DNA of 64,000 nt from Thunnus maccoyii (lineage: Eukaryota > Chordata > Actinopteri > Scombriformes > Scombridae): positions 9,687,501-9,751,500 of the forward strand of contig NC_056550.1 in NCBI RefSeq assembly GCF_910596095.1. The letters are read 5' to 3'. Shown here piece after piece: positions 1-46,411 of this stretch. The notes under the pieces were generated by a model. It did not search any database. It had not been told where the DNA came from and was given only the letters and a program-made list of their open reading frames with translations. The position numbers were made by a program, and so were the translations under genes. Positions within the stretch are counted from its first letter, which is position 1; each line of letters opens with the position of its first letter.

Positions 1-76
1 ACTGCATCAAGTTTCATATAAATAGCCAAAAATTATCTAAATAAATTCCAGTTTCCAAACATTAAACATTCACTTA

Positions 77-27104
<27,028 letters not shown>

Positions 27105-27200
27105 CTGTCCCTCAGCTCTGCTGCTGGTGTCCGTAGTCACTCGTCAGTAATTTAGTTCAAAGAGAGATTGTCTCGGCATGAAGCGCAGAAATAAACCAAC
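27105..27200 (-). other. usp7: Candidate noncoding first exon of usp7 (upper boundary approximate)
   Basis: On the minus strand a clean donor (GGGACAG then GTAAAT) ends at 27105, about 1.8 kb upstream of the first recognisable coding exon. Read in the frame that joins exon 25233-25328 it gives a short His-Gln-Gln-Gln-Ser run and then a TGA (27114-27112), so it cannot contribute N-terminal residues. A short upstream ORF starts at 27179. A CCAAT box on the minus strand lies at about 27221-27226. The transcription start is not visible; the upper end is a guess. Confidence 0.45.
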
Positions 27201-27204
27201 GGAC

Positions 27205-28968
27205 GGCGGATAGGCAATGTGATTGGCATTTTGAAAATTTCTGCAAATGTGTTATTTTTCTATCTACACATTATTTTGTGTTAGGAAACAACACCTCTTT
27301 ATTAAGTGTGTTCAAGCAGTATTTTAACACTGTAGAAAAGCATTAAAATGTTTTCAGCGCTGATTGATAAATGACTGAAAGTTATCTAGCCTAAATTTTT
27401 AACACTATTTTATTTACTTACTATTTTTACTTTTATTTACTTTAATTTATTTATCAATTAATTTACATCATTTTTAATTAATTACCCGTGTAATACTGTT
27501 ATTCAAAGTCTGTTTACTTAATGACTTATTTACTTAATTATTATTATTTAGTGGAATTGAGATCCTTTTCTTCGACAACAATTCTCTGTATTTATTATTT
27601 TCTATTTTTATGTGACATCATTAGTAAATGCGGGTTTATATTTTGGCTCCGCTGCATGAGAATGATAGGCTACATAAATATTCAAATGGACGACTGCGTT
27701 TTTTAAAATTAACAAATAGTTTTATTGTGTCACTCACACAGGGGTTTAAGTAGGGTTTGCAGAAAATACAGTCGTAGGTGTTTAATTCAGAATTCGTGAG
27801 TTAGGCCAATCTATGGACTAAAAACCTCTTCACTCATTACGAAGAGGGGGTGTGCCTGTGCCGATTAGTTAATTACTTAGTACATAAGAAACTGAAAGGA
27901 GTGTCACTAATTCTAATTACTGAAATTTACAATTTTGATGTTCGTCTATTTTTTTCTTATGCACTGACATTCATATATGCTCCGTATGCTTGGTATGCTT
28001 GCCTGGTTACACATACCAACTCCTATATTATATAGCATTGCATAAGACAACCTTAAAGTCATTGTATACTCACTACTGAGTACCACTAACAGAGATAAAG
28101 TTCAAACACAATTTATCCCTTTGACAAGGGAGTGTCCATGTCCACGATGTTAGTCACATTATCTGCAGTGCTAAAACCAGACGGTCCATGACTGAAATAC
28201 ACCATCTTTCATATTTTGAGTAACATAAATGATACCATCCAGTGGGGGAAAAATGATACTGCACCTGAACTTGGCGTTAGATGCTGTTGCAGTTTTCTTT
28301 CTTAACTGACTCACTCTCGTTTATCTCATCTCATTTTATGTTTCTGTTAAGGTTTGTTATAAAAGCTTTTTTTTTTCTTTTTTAAATTAGCAGATGGTTA
28401 GTCATGTCATACGAGTCATATATGGACTTGAGTGTCGCATGAAATTAAATTTTAGTTTTTCTGTGTATATTGTTATGTTATGTTATGTTATGTTATGTTA
28501 TGTTATGTTATGTTATGTTATATTATACATTTATTCTAACAGCCGTTTTCATGACAAAACTCGCACTCTCGTGCAAGCTTTAGTAATGGGGAATTTTCAG
28601 AGGTTCTTTTGTGACAATGTTGTGACGGACAAGTCAGAAAGCCAATCAAAATCTGAGCTCAGAATTCAAGCCCGCCCTGCAGTATCGATGTAGCCAATTA
28701 TTGCTAGCGTTTAGAATCAAAGGCGGGATGAAGCGCATAACAGGATAGCTTGCGTTGTATATATCCAGAGGTCGGCAACTAGGAAAAATAGTTAGCTAAG
28801 CTTCTCGACACAGATGGTGGCAACAGCGAACGGCGAGATATTATAGTGCGAAATAGTAATAACGATAACAGTATTCATGAAATTGCTCACATAATTCGTA
28901 ATAACGTGTCCCGTTATTCATCCTTTAACACATAAAAGTACATTTCCCCCCGAGTTTTGGTGTATTAA
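27205..28968. promoter_or_regulatory. Divergent usp7/hapstr1 promoter and 5' region
   Basis: About 1.8 kb separates the candidate usp7 first exon from the hapstr1 ATG. Both genes point away from it, as in human 16p13.2. It contains AT-rich DNA, an approximately 50-bp (TGTTA)n repeat at 28470-28520 and a more CG-rich last 200 bases before hapstr1. No confident TATA box or paired transposon ends were seen. Confidence 0.55.
28470..28520. repeat. (TGTTA)n pentanucleotide microsatellite
   Basis: Ten perfect TGTTA units between usp7 and hapstr1, about 450 bp upstream of the hapstr1 ATG. Confidence 0.95.
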
Positions 28969-31900
28969 ATGGAGGAGAAGAAGGAAGACGGAGACTCGGA
29001 GATACAGGAACACGGACCCGAGCACTGGTTCTCAAAATGGGAGCGGCAGTGTTTGGCCGAAGCTGAGCAAAGGGAGCCGAGCGAGGAGCAGGCCGACAAC
29101 GACCAGGAGAAACTGTGGCATCTGTTTCAGAACTCCGCCACTGCTGTGGCACAGTTATACAAAGGTTCAAACCGGCGCTGTCTGTGTGCTTGTTCATCCA
29201 GTGTTACCCACATTGTCACTGTACTTCTGGCTTGTTGATTAGCAGCCTAGCTTTTTACTGACTAACCGAGCTGTTACTGTGACTAACGTTAGCGTCACAT
29301 CGGCAGAATGCTAACTAGCTCGTTAGCAAACTCGCTAGCCAGTACTGGGTAACGTTTACAGCTGATTTTGCAATGCTAAATTTAGCCAGAAAAATACGAG
29401 TTATGAACTGGGATCTGTTGTTATAGATGTATTTCGAATGTGAAACAACCTCAGCTAGATTGACAGACACAATTAAAGTACCTCAAAATGAACATGAATA
29501 CCTTTGTCAATAAACTAACGTTAGCTTGTTGACACCCAAGTTAGACAGCAGCGGTTAGCTAACTGAACGTAACGTTAGCCAGGCTAAGTTAGTTACAAAA
29601 TGGCGATGGTAACAACAATCGTATCTACGCGACATTCCCAGATGACAGTCTCCTGAACACTGTCAGTGTTACCATCTGTTATACCGGACGTTATTAGTTA
29701 GTTAGTTAGTTCATATGTCCCACAAAGATACAAAGTTAACCAGCACGAAACCGCACACTTGCTTTTAAACGTCCGGTCTGCTGCTGAGTGAGCAGTTTGT
29801 TTAGCAACGTGTAGCCAGCGTTATAATCACAAAATGGCGAGGATATTATTGGTTCGCTGTGGAAAAAATTGGTTTGTCTTCAGTCTGCTATGGCTCTTAG
29901 TTTTCAGTTATTCAGTTCCTGTCCGTATCGACAGAGCTGGACGTGTTAAGTCTGTTCATGTTTGACATGTTTGTTTGACATGGCTTTGCAACTTTACTGC
30001 TGAGAGGGCAGTTAAGTTGGTGTGTCGGTGCTTTCTTGCTAAACAAGCTGCTGCCAAGCTGGCCATCTAGCGCTGGCTGACAGTTATTTTTATGCCAAAC
30101 CCTGTGTCTGCAATTGTAGATGCAAGACAAAATGGCGAATGAAAATGATCTTCACCTCGACCCTATAATCACCAAGCTGTTGTGCCTCTCTGATGTTATG
30201 TTGTCCTTAGGTCACATTAATCTCAATATATCAAGGCTTCTTGCTTTGAGATTATGTCTGCATGTCATGTATAGAAACCAAACATATTTTCCCTTTCCTC
30301 TCACAGACAGAGTATGCCATCAGCAAGGCCTGTCATTGTGGGTGCCATTTCAGAACGCTGCTACAGCAGTTACCAACCTCTACAAAGGTAACCAAGTCGC
30401 TCTCCTCTCTATCCTTGTGTCTCTGAGCAGGATGTATTGGTGTGCTACCTACCACTCCTACAGTTGCTTTTGTGCTTTACTCTATCGATATGCATTGTAG
30501 CTGCCTGCCATAGTACTTATAAATGTAGACATGTTTTTATTGACAGGTCCATCCAACATATGGTAAACAAACATGGTCATTATCACCCTTATCAGCTCAT
30601 ATTGATCAGTCTGTCACAGAGCTTGTAGGCTTTTGTCTGTCAGTGAAAGACATGTTCATTGTGTGGTTAAAAAACAGACTACAGGTTAAAACTTTTCTGT
30701 AACAATGTCAGGAATCCACCAGTGAAACAGAGGTTGTTTGTAGTAGTAAGAATGAGATTGGACTGGACTGGGCTCTCACTTTGGCAGTCTACCTCCAAAA
30801 AAAATGGGCAGAAGATTCCAAGGTAGATTATGTACTCGTGCTAGTAAGTGGTGAGCAGCTGGTACCCTCTGGAGGTAACTAGCTATTGCTTAAATTAAAT
30901 AAAAGATGTTTTCACAAATGGTTTCTTAATGGTTGGACCAAAATACTGTCACTTTTAAAGATTCTGTATATTTTGCTTTGCTTTGAAATATATGATAACG
31001 ATTGATAAGTTTATGCTGTCTTCAACCATCGCAGAGAGTGTGGAGGCTCATCAGAGAAGCTTCGATCGGGGCATCCAGATAGGCCACCAACGCCGTAATA
31101 AGGTTGGTTTGTTCCCCTTTTGGCTTAATTAGGGACCACAATTCTCTTTTATCTAGATAAAGTGGTATTATACTTCCTTGTTATACTTAGTTCCAAGATG
31201 CTTATAAACTGCACTAAGTTTACAGAACCGGTGTACTGAAGGGCAAAAGAATTCATCATTGTAGAACTTGGAATGTTAACAAAAATGAAACTTTGGCCAA
31301 ATCATGGATGAATGACTCTAATATTGTATTGCAGGATATGTTGGCCTGGGTGAAAAAGCGCCGGAGAACCATTCGTAGGGAGGATCTTATCAGCTTTCTA
31401 TGTGGGAAAACACCACCTCACAGGAGTAGCAGGGCCAACACCAGGCTGACTATGGTGGCCCCCAGTCGGGCTAATTCACCAGCTGAGACTGGCTCATCTG
31501 TGGAAGCAGACCTCCAGCCATTCAGGGAGGCCATAGCACTGCATGGTAAGCTTACACAGCAGTGGTCATTCTAGCCATCATCACAAACTTTATTTACAAC
31601 TCAGGAGACAGGTACATCATTGGATAGAAAATCAGTGGTACTGCTCGTCTTTCTGTACTTTACCACTGATGTTATATATCTGTTTTTGTACGTGCATGCT
31701 CTTCTTTGTAAAACCCAATGATTCCACGCATTTAATAGATATAAGATTTAGCAATTTACTCTAGATTGATTGTGATTGTTCATATGAGGGGAAAATATGT
31801 TGAAAAGTAAACTGGATCCTTTACTAATATCCAGGTTGTCACCTGAAGTGGAATAGTTGTCTTGTAGTCTTTTTATGGGATTTGCGGTTACACACATAGT

Positions 31901-33564
31901 GCCTAAGCAATGAACTACTCTGTGTGTGTGTGTGTGCGAGAGAGTGTGAGAGAAAACACTTGTCCTTCAGTGATCGCACACTGCCACATGTGGCTCAGAG
32001 ATAAGGGAATGTTATGCACGGGTATGTAAGTATTGGCCAATAGTGAAAGAGGGCCTCACTTTGTAAGCCCTGTGTGTGTGTGTATGTGTATGTGTGAGTG
32101 TGAGAATGTCTCACTTTAATGGTTATGGTTTTTAAATGCGTAGATGAAACTGTTTTTATTTGTAATTATCTTACATTATGTTGGTATTTCTGGTGTTCTG
32201 TCAGTGCAAATGAATATTCAGTGTCTCACATTTGGAAGGGGTCATTTTAGGGTGTTGCTGAGGGCAGAGTGGATGATGTTAGGCATTTGGTGGTTTAGGT
32301 TACAGAAATTCAAGTTCAGTCAGAAGGTTTCAGTGCGTCTCCTTTCTCAGTCATCAGATACCTTTTGCGTTTCACCTCCAATGTTTGTGTGTGTTGGGAC
32401 TGATACAGTCATTTAGATTTTGATGGTAAAAAAAAAAACATTTCTCTATTGCAGCCTCACAATCAGATTCACAATTTTTTTTGGCAACATCCCCAAACAG
32501 GGATTAGAACATCCATGTGTCTTAACAGATCTCTAGACCATTACCACTGTGGTGAAGACCAGTGTGGATTTGTTGGATTAAAAATGAGAAAGCCACACAA
32601 CAGGAATACAGCACATGCTGTACTTGGCCAGTTAGACAGCGTTCATGACCCCTTACATTCGTATGATGTTACACCTTTTCCTGCCTCGTACGGTCACGGA
32701 AATCTTACTGCAACTGTTTTTATTCGTTACTATGGGCCCAAAGTTTTTTGGGTTCAGTTTAAACTTTGACACAACCCATGTGTGTGAGAGTGAGAGAGAT
32801 GGCTGCTTCAAATGTTGTTTTGTGGCAAGCATCCTAACAATGTCATTCTCAAGTAGCCTCAACCTTGTGACTCCCGTTCTCCTCTGAAATCCAAACAGGA
32901 GACGGGGACAGGGAATTAAATAACAGCCCAAGCAAGCGACTTTGACTAATGATGTGAAGTCCTGTCAAGTACTTGGTTGTGCGTACATCAATCCTTAAAA
33001 TGCTGAATGAAACTGCACGTAGCTGTCATGCAAAATATTTGACAAGATGACTCACGCAAATTTTTCAAAAGCAGAATGGGCAGCTTGACTCTGAGAAAAG
33101 TGAGGTTGAAACTGATACTGTATGTACAGTTTTTTTTTACAGGACAGGTTATCAAGATTTGTATGAAGTAGCTTGCTTATTTGTCTAATTTCTCCATTTT
33201 CTGTTGCTGCTCTCTCTTCTCTATCCTGTCTCCTCCTCTTTGCCCAGGTCTGAGTGGAGCCATGGCGAGTATCAGTGTGCGCTCCGGTGCACCAGGGTCC
33301 CCCACACATGTGAGCGGCAGCAGCAGTAATGGAGGTGGTACTGGTGGTGGTGGATCTTCCGGCTCAGGGCCGGTGTGCCGCAGCAGACGTAATGGGCTCC
33401 AAGACGTCGACCTGAACACTTTCATCTCAGAGGAGATGGCACTGCATCTGGACTCTACAGGCTCCGCCTCTGCTGGAGGGGGAGGAACCAGGAAACGAAA
33501 CTCCACCCAGTGTAGTGATGTCATCACAGACTCCCCTACTCACAAACGCAACAGGATGATCTGA
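28969..33564 (+). CDS. hapstr1: HAPSTR1 (C16orf72 family), HUWE1-associated stress-response protein
   Basis: Exons 28969-29164, 30307-30387, 31035-31102, 31335-31545 and 33248-33564 give 873 nt, 290 residues plus stop; human HAPSTR1 is about 275. It starts MEEKKEDGDSEIQEHGPEHW and ends SPTHKRNRMI, both near-identical to the human protein. Central landmarks are ADMLAWVKKRRR-type basic helix (DMLAWVKKRRRTIRRED), LISFLCGK, DLQPFREAIALHGLSGAM and DVDLNTFISEEMALHLD. In mammals it is a nuclear, oligomeric partner of the HUWE1 ubiquitin ligase that tunes stress and p53 signalling. A Gly/Ser-rich expansion in exon 5 accounts for the extra length. All junctions are GT-AG. Two copies of a W-FQN-ATAV-LYK motif occur, in exons 1 and 2 (see finding). 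Confidence 0.97.
29165..30306 (+). other. hapstr1 intron 1, no further gene seen
   Basis: Contains repeated TAACGTTAGC/GCTAAC motifs and several AAATGGCGA-like words that are frequent in fish introns near promoters. Short open frames here lack any recognisable similarity. Confidence 0.6.
31546..33247 (+). other. hapstr1 intron 4, no further gene seen
   Basis: AT-rich with short (TG)n tracts around 31921-31938 and 32069-32102. The donor splits a Gly codon (G|GTAAGC) and the acceptor is CCCAG|GT. No transposon ends or coding similarity were recognised. Confidence 0.6.
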
Positions 33565-36500
33565 TCTGCTGCCTGCTTATGTGTGTGAGGGGGTTGGGGG
33601 GGGAAAGCCTTCAAAGCCAAGGCTAGGAGAGGGGGATGGATGGGCTTATGTGGACAGATGTGCAGATGGACAGACTGACGTTCGGATCCCTGGCCGTGCA
33701 AAAGAATCTGGGCTAAAAATGAAAACGGGGACTGGAGGCTCTCAGTTCAGTCTATTCAAATGTTGGATGAATCTATTCCTTGTCTCCTTTCCCCTCACTA
33801 GTACTTCAAATCACTGATCTGCAATCAAAACACTGCGTGCAGGTGTGTGTTCGGTCAAACGGGAGGTCTGGACGACACCCACACACCCCCTCAGACGTCG
33901 CTGTCGCTGGAAAGGAGACAACGAAGGAAGTCACCAACTCATTGTGGGATGCAGACAGTTCTCAAAGGGGTGAAAATGCACTGTGCTGCTTTAAAAGTAA
34001 AAGCCACTTGATCCTTGACACATTTGTGCCCTTCTTCCCTCCCTTAAACTCACTCATCCTCACCCACCACCTTAATAAGGAAGTGAGGGCCATGATCAAA
34101 TCGTCTCACTCAGTGAATGGAGTTGCTCGCCAAAATGTTGGACCCAGCTCCTGTCAGAGACTCACCTCTGCATCAAACAACCCACCTGTTCTTTCTGTTA
34201 CTTCATCATTGCAGCTCTCAGTTGGCGTTGCCTGTCAGTGGTGGAGCTAAATCGCCCAGTAGGAGTACATCTGTGGCATCATCCTGCCTCATCTGTCGCT
34301 TGTAACCAGTCACATTACTCTGGCTACTAGATTGACGGCATGTAACTACCAATAGCAGGCTATTGATGTTGGACATTTAGACCTTATTCTCTGCTAACTA
34401 CTCTGCTTCAACAGTGACTTTATTTAGTTCAGCCTGTTGCCCGGTTTTTGTTTTTAGTTCTTCAACCACCAGTGTTAAAATTCTAGGTTTGTCGCCACTG
34501 TTTGCAGCAGTGATAGCCAAATTAATTTTGTGTTCTTTCTCCACCTTTTTTTTTTTTTTTGTTGTTGTTTGTATTTGTTGAGGATAATGGAAAGGAAATG
34601 TTTTTTTTTCATTTGTGTATACAGCTTCTCAGACAGCCCGTTTGCTGACTGCGACGCCCTCTCCCCCTTGCCCTAGTCTTATTACTAAAGCAGCTGCTGT
34701 TTTATGTGATCGTGTGATTATTCTGATGAGTTGCAATAAGGATTTTTGCACTTAGCTTTCACCTCTAACTCATGCAAACAAATCGGCTCTTCCATTGTAT
34801 CCCAGTTGTAGCCTTGTCCAGCCCTAAACAGGCCTGCTTTTGGCACGATCACAAATCACATACTGGTTGGTGCTTAGAAAAAGTAAACACTTGGTATGAC
34901 TAGAAATGGAGCTCTTGTGCGCACCCCCCCTACCTAGTTCCAACAACCCTTCAAAAGTGTTCGATCACAGTAAGGGGTGTTTGCGCGCATGGGCTTTATT
35001 TGTATTCATCCAGCTGTGTTCAGAATATCCTTCCCTGTATGACAAATGGTAATGATTTAACTTATTGGAAGATAATTGGTGCTGTTTGGAAAAAGCATAA
35101 ATCACAGAAATGCTCTCAAGAGTTTCTCAACAGACCCACCGAACATGCCAGCCAGCGCATACAAGTCACAGGGGATAATTTGGCTGGAGAGTGTCGGATT
35201 GGGTCTTGGGACACGGTCTGCTTTTTCTCAAAGGGGTGTGTGCATTAAAAAAGGAGATGTGGATGGGTTTGATTTTACTTGGTACAGGATGATGCAACTT
35301 GAGGCTTGTTTCATTCTTGAAATGGTTGCTGCCTTCCATCCTTCTGTAAGGGAGTAGAGTAGGAGACACTGATATCACATGAGTCAGAAATTTGGGTATA
35401 TTTAGCGATTGTAAAGTAATGTGAACTGGTATTGTACTGATGTTTGGCTTATTTTAGGGTATTAACAAAAGGTTGAGTTAAATCTAAGGTCATGTTTGTG
35501 GGCACAACAAACTCATTCGTTCAATGGAATATGCTTTTGTTTAGCATAGGAAGCTAACAAAGTGTAAGTGATATAAAGATCTTTAGTTGTCTAATTGGTA
35601 AATGCAATCTAAATATTTCCAGTGATGGCCTGCCGTAGTGGTGGTAAAGTAAATTGTCAGTGAGGCGTATAACCCTCAGCTTACTTTCTGTATTGCCCTC
35701 AGTAGCTGACTTGTGGAGATGTCAATGTTTCCTTCTCTTTTCCTTCATTTTTTGTTGACTTGTTCACTCCCTCTCACCTTTTTATGACCTGGAACGTTGG
35801 GTTTTTCTTTAGTTGTTTAAAGCATGCCAGTTTTTAACTTCTGTTACATTTTGGTCACAGATTTCATTTTTGCATATAGGTTGGCTTTTTATATTCATAC
35901 ACGATTGCTGGCTTGTCAGTGAAAGAAATGAACCATGTCAAAATGAAGAGTTTTGCATTTAGGAGTTTGTTCTTGCATACAAGTGAAACCACTGAATTAG
36001 ACTGATTAAAAAAAAAAAGTAAAACTTCATATTAGGAAAATTGAGATTTGATTTGCCTACAGAGAGCCTCTGACTGCGAAAGAGGGTGCACAAGTAATCA
36101 TTGGTGAGGCCTTTTGGGTTTAAAAATGTACATTTCGCCAAAAAAAAAAAAAAAGAAAAGTGAACAATGTCTTGTGAATTCTGGGTAGCCTCAGCTATCA
36201 CAGGTCTGAATAATGTATCATAGGAAGGATCCATTTTTCTAGAATAGGAACTTAGGCCCTAAAAGTCACATTTAGCCTCTGGGACTCAACCTTGCAGAGT
36301 GTTCATGAGAATACGGTGCGGGGGACTGACAGAGGATCGGAGATGGAGTGAATCTTGAAGGCTCACACACTCCTCATTAAATCACAGGAATGCATTTTGA
36401 ATATTTTTTTATTTTTCTTCCTCCAGACACTTAACTCACCGTTTTGTGTGTTAACACTCCACATCGGCATTGGTAGCACTCTTGACTGAAACCAAATGGC

Positions 36501-36965
36501 GCATTTAGCTACAAATGAGTAGTCGTAACCTCCCTGAGTTTCTGTTGCATGACAACATGTTAAAGGGAAGATTACGTGAAGTGTCTGCTGACAGGAAAAA
36601 TAAACTAAAAATTCTAACAAGGAGTTTTCCTAAAGGCTGAAGAGTTTTCTATGTGCTGTCTATCCAGTCCCACTGTTGCGAGCTGCAGCATTGACCCCCG
36701 CTGACTTGCCTGGTTATACTAGAGGGTCACTTTGTGTTTTTCTTTTCTTCCCCCCGAGCCAGTCACCGGCCTTCATCCACATGTTTCAAAAGGCTGACTC
36801 ATGCCACGTGTCTCTGGAGCCAACACTATTATCAGCTGTTTCTTGATACTTATTTGTTTAAAAAGTAATAAATGGCTAATCTATATACTTAACATTTAAT
36901 TGTTGGTATGATATATGTGGTTCACATTGTAAAAGAAATAAAACCATTGAGTTGCAATTGGATGG
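33565..36965 (+). other. hapstr1: Candidate hapstr1 3' UTR
   Basis: After the TGA at 33562-33564, about 3.4 kb of non-coding sequence runs to AATAAA signals at 36867-36872 and 36937-36942. The human gene also has a long 3' UTR, so a single terminal exon of this length is plausible. The exact end needs transcript data. No second gene is recognisable in it. Confidence 0.5.
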
Positions 36966-37249
36966 ACTATGTTTCATTAAAAATGGAAAATGTCAAGAGT
37001 TTTGTTTTATTCGGTGACTTGAGAATCTGGATTCACTTCACGGCTAAACATGTTTTAGAAGAATCTGTTAACTCGCAGCTCTCGAACTTGAAAAGTGGGA
37101 CAAGTCACATTTGCACTGTTTTCTCTTTCTTTCCAAAGAAACTGTGTAAATGCTATTTTATAAATAGTAACACTCATTGTTCTTATTTTCTCCCTTCCGC
37201 CTTGTGTATGTGTATGGTTTTGAACTTGTGTTTTTTTTTTTGTTTTTGC

Positions 37250-37328
37250 TGCTGAATTGTAAAGCACTTTGAGCTGCATTCTGTGCATGAAAGGTGCTAT
37301 ATAAATAAAGTTCATTCATTCATTCATT
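37250..37328 (+). repeat. 3' tail of an L2-like LINE
   Basis: The GTAAAGCACTTTGAGCTGCAT ... AAGGTGCTATATAAATAAAG type tail followed by (ATTC)n is the characteristic 3' end of L2-type non-LTR retrotransposons in fish. Only the tail is present. Its AATAAA (37304-37309) could be mistaken for the hapstr1 polyA signal. Confidence 0.7.
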
Positions 37329-37949
37329 TGCTAGAGATCAGTTGACAGTTAATGAACAACAAAACAAACTACTCCAAACTCCCCTTTAAATAACGGATCT
37401 GATGAATGAATCTGAACGTATGCTGGTGACTAGCATACCAGAAGCAGTAAATGGATAAATTATCATTTCCCCATTCCAGTATATTTGATTGTTTTGTCAA
37501 AGGATGTCTACAAATGTACGTATTTAACAAGAGACCACGGAAGCAAGAAAATCTCACACTGACACTGATATGGTAATAATATGAATAGATGAGTCTGCAT
37601 TTGTCTTTTAGCAAGCAGCCCTGCTACTGACCACCGGGTGGTGCTACAGGAACACTTCAGAAACACTTAACTTTTTCTACATGTTGGGTGTCACAATGGT
37701 TACTTATTCTGTTCATACTGTAGTGAAGCATTTTAAATGTCATTCTGATGAAAACTACTGTCCTGATTCTGTCCAGTACTGTCTCACTCTGTGCATTTCT
37801 ACCAACTTAAATTAAGAAACTTCCCAAAGAAATGGAAAGCTAAGTCTTGATCTGTGGAACGATAAATATAAAATCAAGGTAAATGCTCTGCAGTTAATAG
37901 CTTTGAGACACAGATTTACTTTGTAGCGCATATATCATACCAGGCAGAT

Positions 37950-38913
37950 TTTCAAGCATTTATATTTATTTGCTGCATTTAAAATGTTTGCTCTGGCTAT
38001 TGTATGCTCACAGATAATGACGGAGGGATATCCTGCACACAACAACATATCCAAATTAACAATGCAGTTGTTTTGATTGTTTGAAACATAATGCAACAGT
38101 ATTAAATAAGTGTTTCCTGCTTCTGTGAATCTGTAAAGAAGAAAGCAAACAAACACACAATCAACAATGAGAATTAAACAACAATACTTCAGTGAGCACA
38201 CTGCCCTGCCAACATCCCCAAAAACAACTGTTGTTGCAACTGTTTTGGTCCAAGGGTGTCTTATACTACAAGCCGTGCTCCCACATTCTCCAAAACACCT
38301 CCACCCTTCACCTTCTTTCCTGTCAAAGCTCCTCCACATCCTCATCTTCACCTGCAGCTGCTGCCAAAGCAGCAACTTCCTCCAAACTGACTTCTCTCTC
38401 CTTCAGCAACCGTACAGAGGTCCTTGAGTTTCTCCACAGCACACCGACCAGGAAAAAGTGTCAGACTACACAAAACATACCTCATTAGAAAATCAAAGCA
38501 TTCATAAGAGAAAAAAAGTGGAGATTAAGGGTTTTTTTATCTGTATGTCCTTAGAGGGCATCTAAGACTGGCTGTGGATGGTAAACATGAGCCTTCTACT
38601 GTTTAGAAGCAACACCTTCTAGGATTTGTGAATTTTCAAACAGTTACCTCTCACTGCAGTTTGGAGCTACAAACTTGCAACACTGCCCTGCACAGCTGTA
38701 TTACATTTTATTCATTATGTGCTTTCCACATACTGAAACAACTAAATCATATAACAGGACCAAAATGTTTTTTCCTTTGGCAGAGAGAAACTCAGGGCCT
38801 CTGGGAGTTGAAGGATAGAAGGTGAGCTCTCAGAGTCCATTTCAGTCCAATGAGTGACCCCGACCCAGAAGGTGGAAAGTGGGTGGGCTCCGCTGAAGGT
38901 TTAGAGGCGGAAC
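37950..38913 (-). other. dctn5: Candidate dctn5 3' UTR
   Basis: Downstream of the stop codon the first clear minus-strand AATAAA is at 37965-37970. It would give a roughly 950-nt 3' UTR, tail-to-tail with hapstr1. Short frames here have no recognisable similarity. Between 37330 and 37950 I see nothing beyond AT-rich DNA. Confidence 0.4.
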
Positions 38914-42143
<3,230 letters not shown>

Positions 42144-42728
42144 GGCTGTGAATTCGGTAAAATATTGAAGCCAGTGATGTTTGTTCAATAATGAAAGCTA
42201 ACGCATCTGTCTGTTTTTGCTCGGCCTCTTCTTCTTCTGCCGACTCTGATGAATGGATTTTCAGACAATATGAGTGGAGTGTAAAATCATCGATAGATGT
42301 CTTTAAGCCTGAGCCAAACAAAGGAAAGACTCCGTTGGTATTTGTTATATTTGAAATGTGTCGTATATGAGTTATAATGTAGATAAACAGTCTAGTTATC
42401 CTGCACCCTGACGTCATGTAGCGAGATAATTATTAAACAACTAATCCTTAATATGACTCTGTGATAGATTGGTCTTTCCTGAAATAAATCCTAGCTCTTC
42501 GGTACATTTATTATTATTATCATTTTTTATCATAAAGGTATAAGTTTACAGTAGTATATTTTTGGTTTATCTAAACAATAAATACCACCGGGGATAAGCA
42601 CAACAAAAAAACAAGCTGGGAAATAAAGACGCAGCCTTTTTGTGCGCATGCGTACCGCGGAGCCCTTGAGCCAGCTTCTTCTTCGCGTCGCACGCTGGGA
42701 GCTTCCTCACGTCACTTCTCTCTCCGTC
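42144..42728. promoter_or_regulatory. Divergent dctn5/ndufab1 promoter
   Basis: 585 bp between the two start codons, becoming CG-rich toward ndufab1. An NRF1-like palindrome TGCGCATGCGTA lies at 42643-42654. NRF1 is known to drive nuclear genes for mitochondrial respiration, which fits ndufab1. No TATA box is evident for either gene. Confidence 0.6.
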
Positions 42729-46226
<3,498 letters not shown>

Positions 46227-46411
46227 TCTGTTCTATAGCTCACTTAAAAGGCAAGTCTCCCTCACTCTTCCTGTTGTCTGTCCCTCTGATGGTACATCGT
46301 TTGTTTCTGTGGAATCATCCATCAATATGAAATCCAATCAAGTCAAGTTGATACAAATTCGGTTGTAAGAAGTTTTTTTTTAAAATGCATTTTTTTCCCC
46401 TTTTCTTCCAG

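Noticed and set aside
30120-30500. Long open frame across hapstr1 exon 2
   Set aside because: Only 30307-30387 is conserved; the rest is intron, as shown by the splice sites and phase.
38120-38490. Open frames in the proposed dctn5 3' UTR as a separate small gene
   Set aside because: No recognisable domain, no splice partners, and both strands are open, consistent with biased composition.
42642-42728. Upstream in-frame extension of ndufab1
   Set aside because: It starts at non-ATG or at an ATG inside an NRF1-like site. The 42729 start gives the exact 156-residue family length and a typical presequence.
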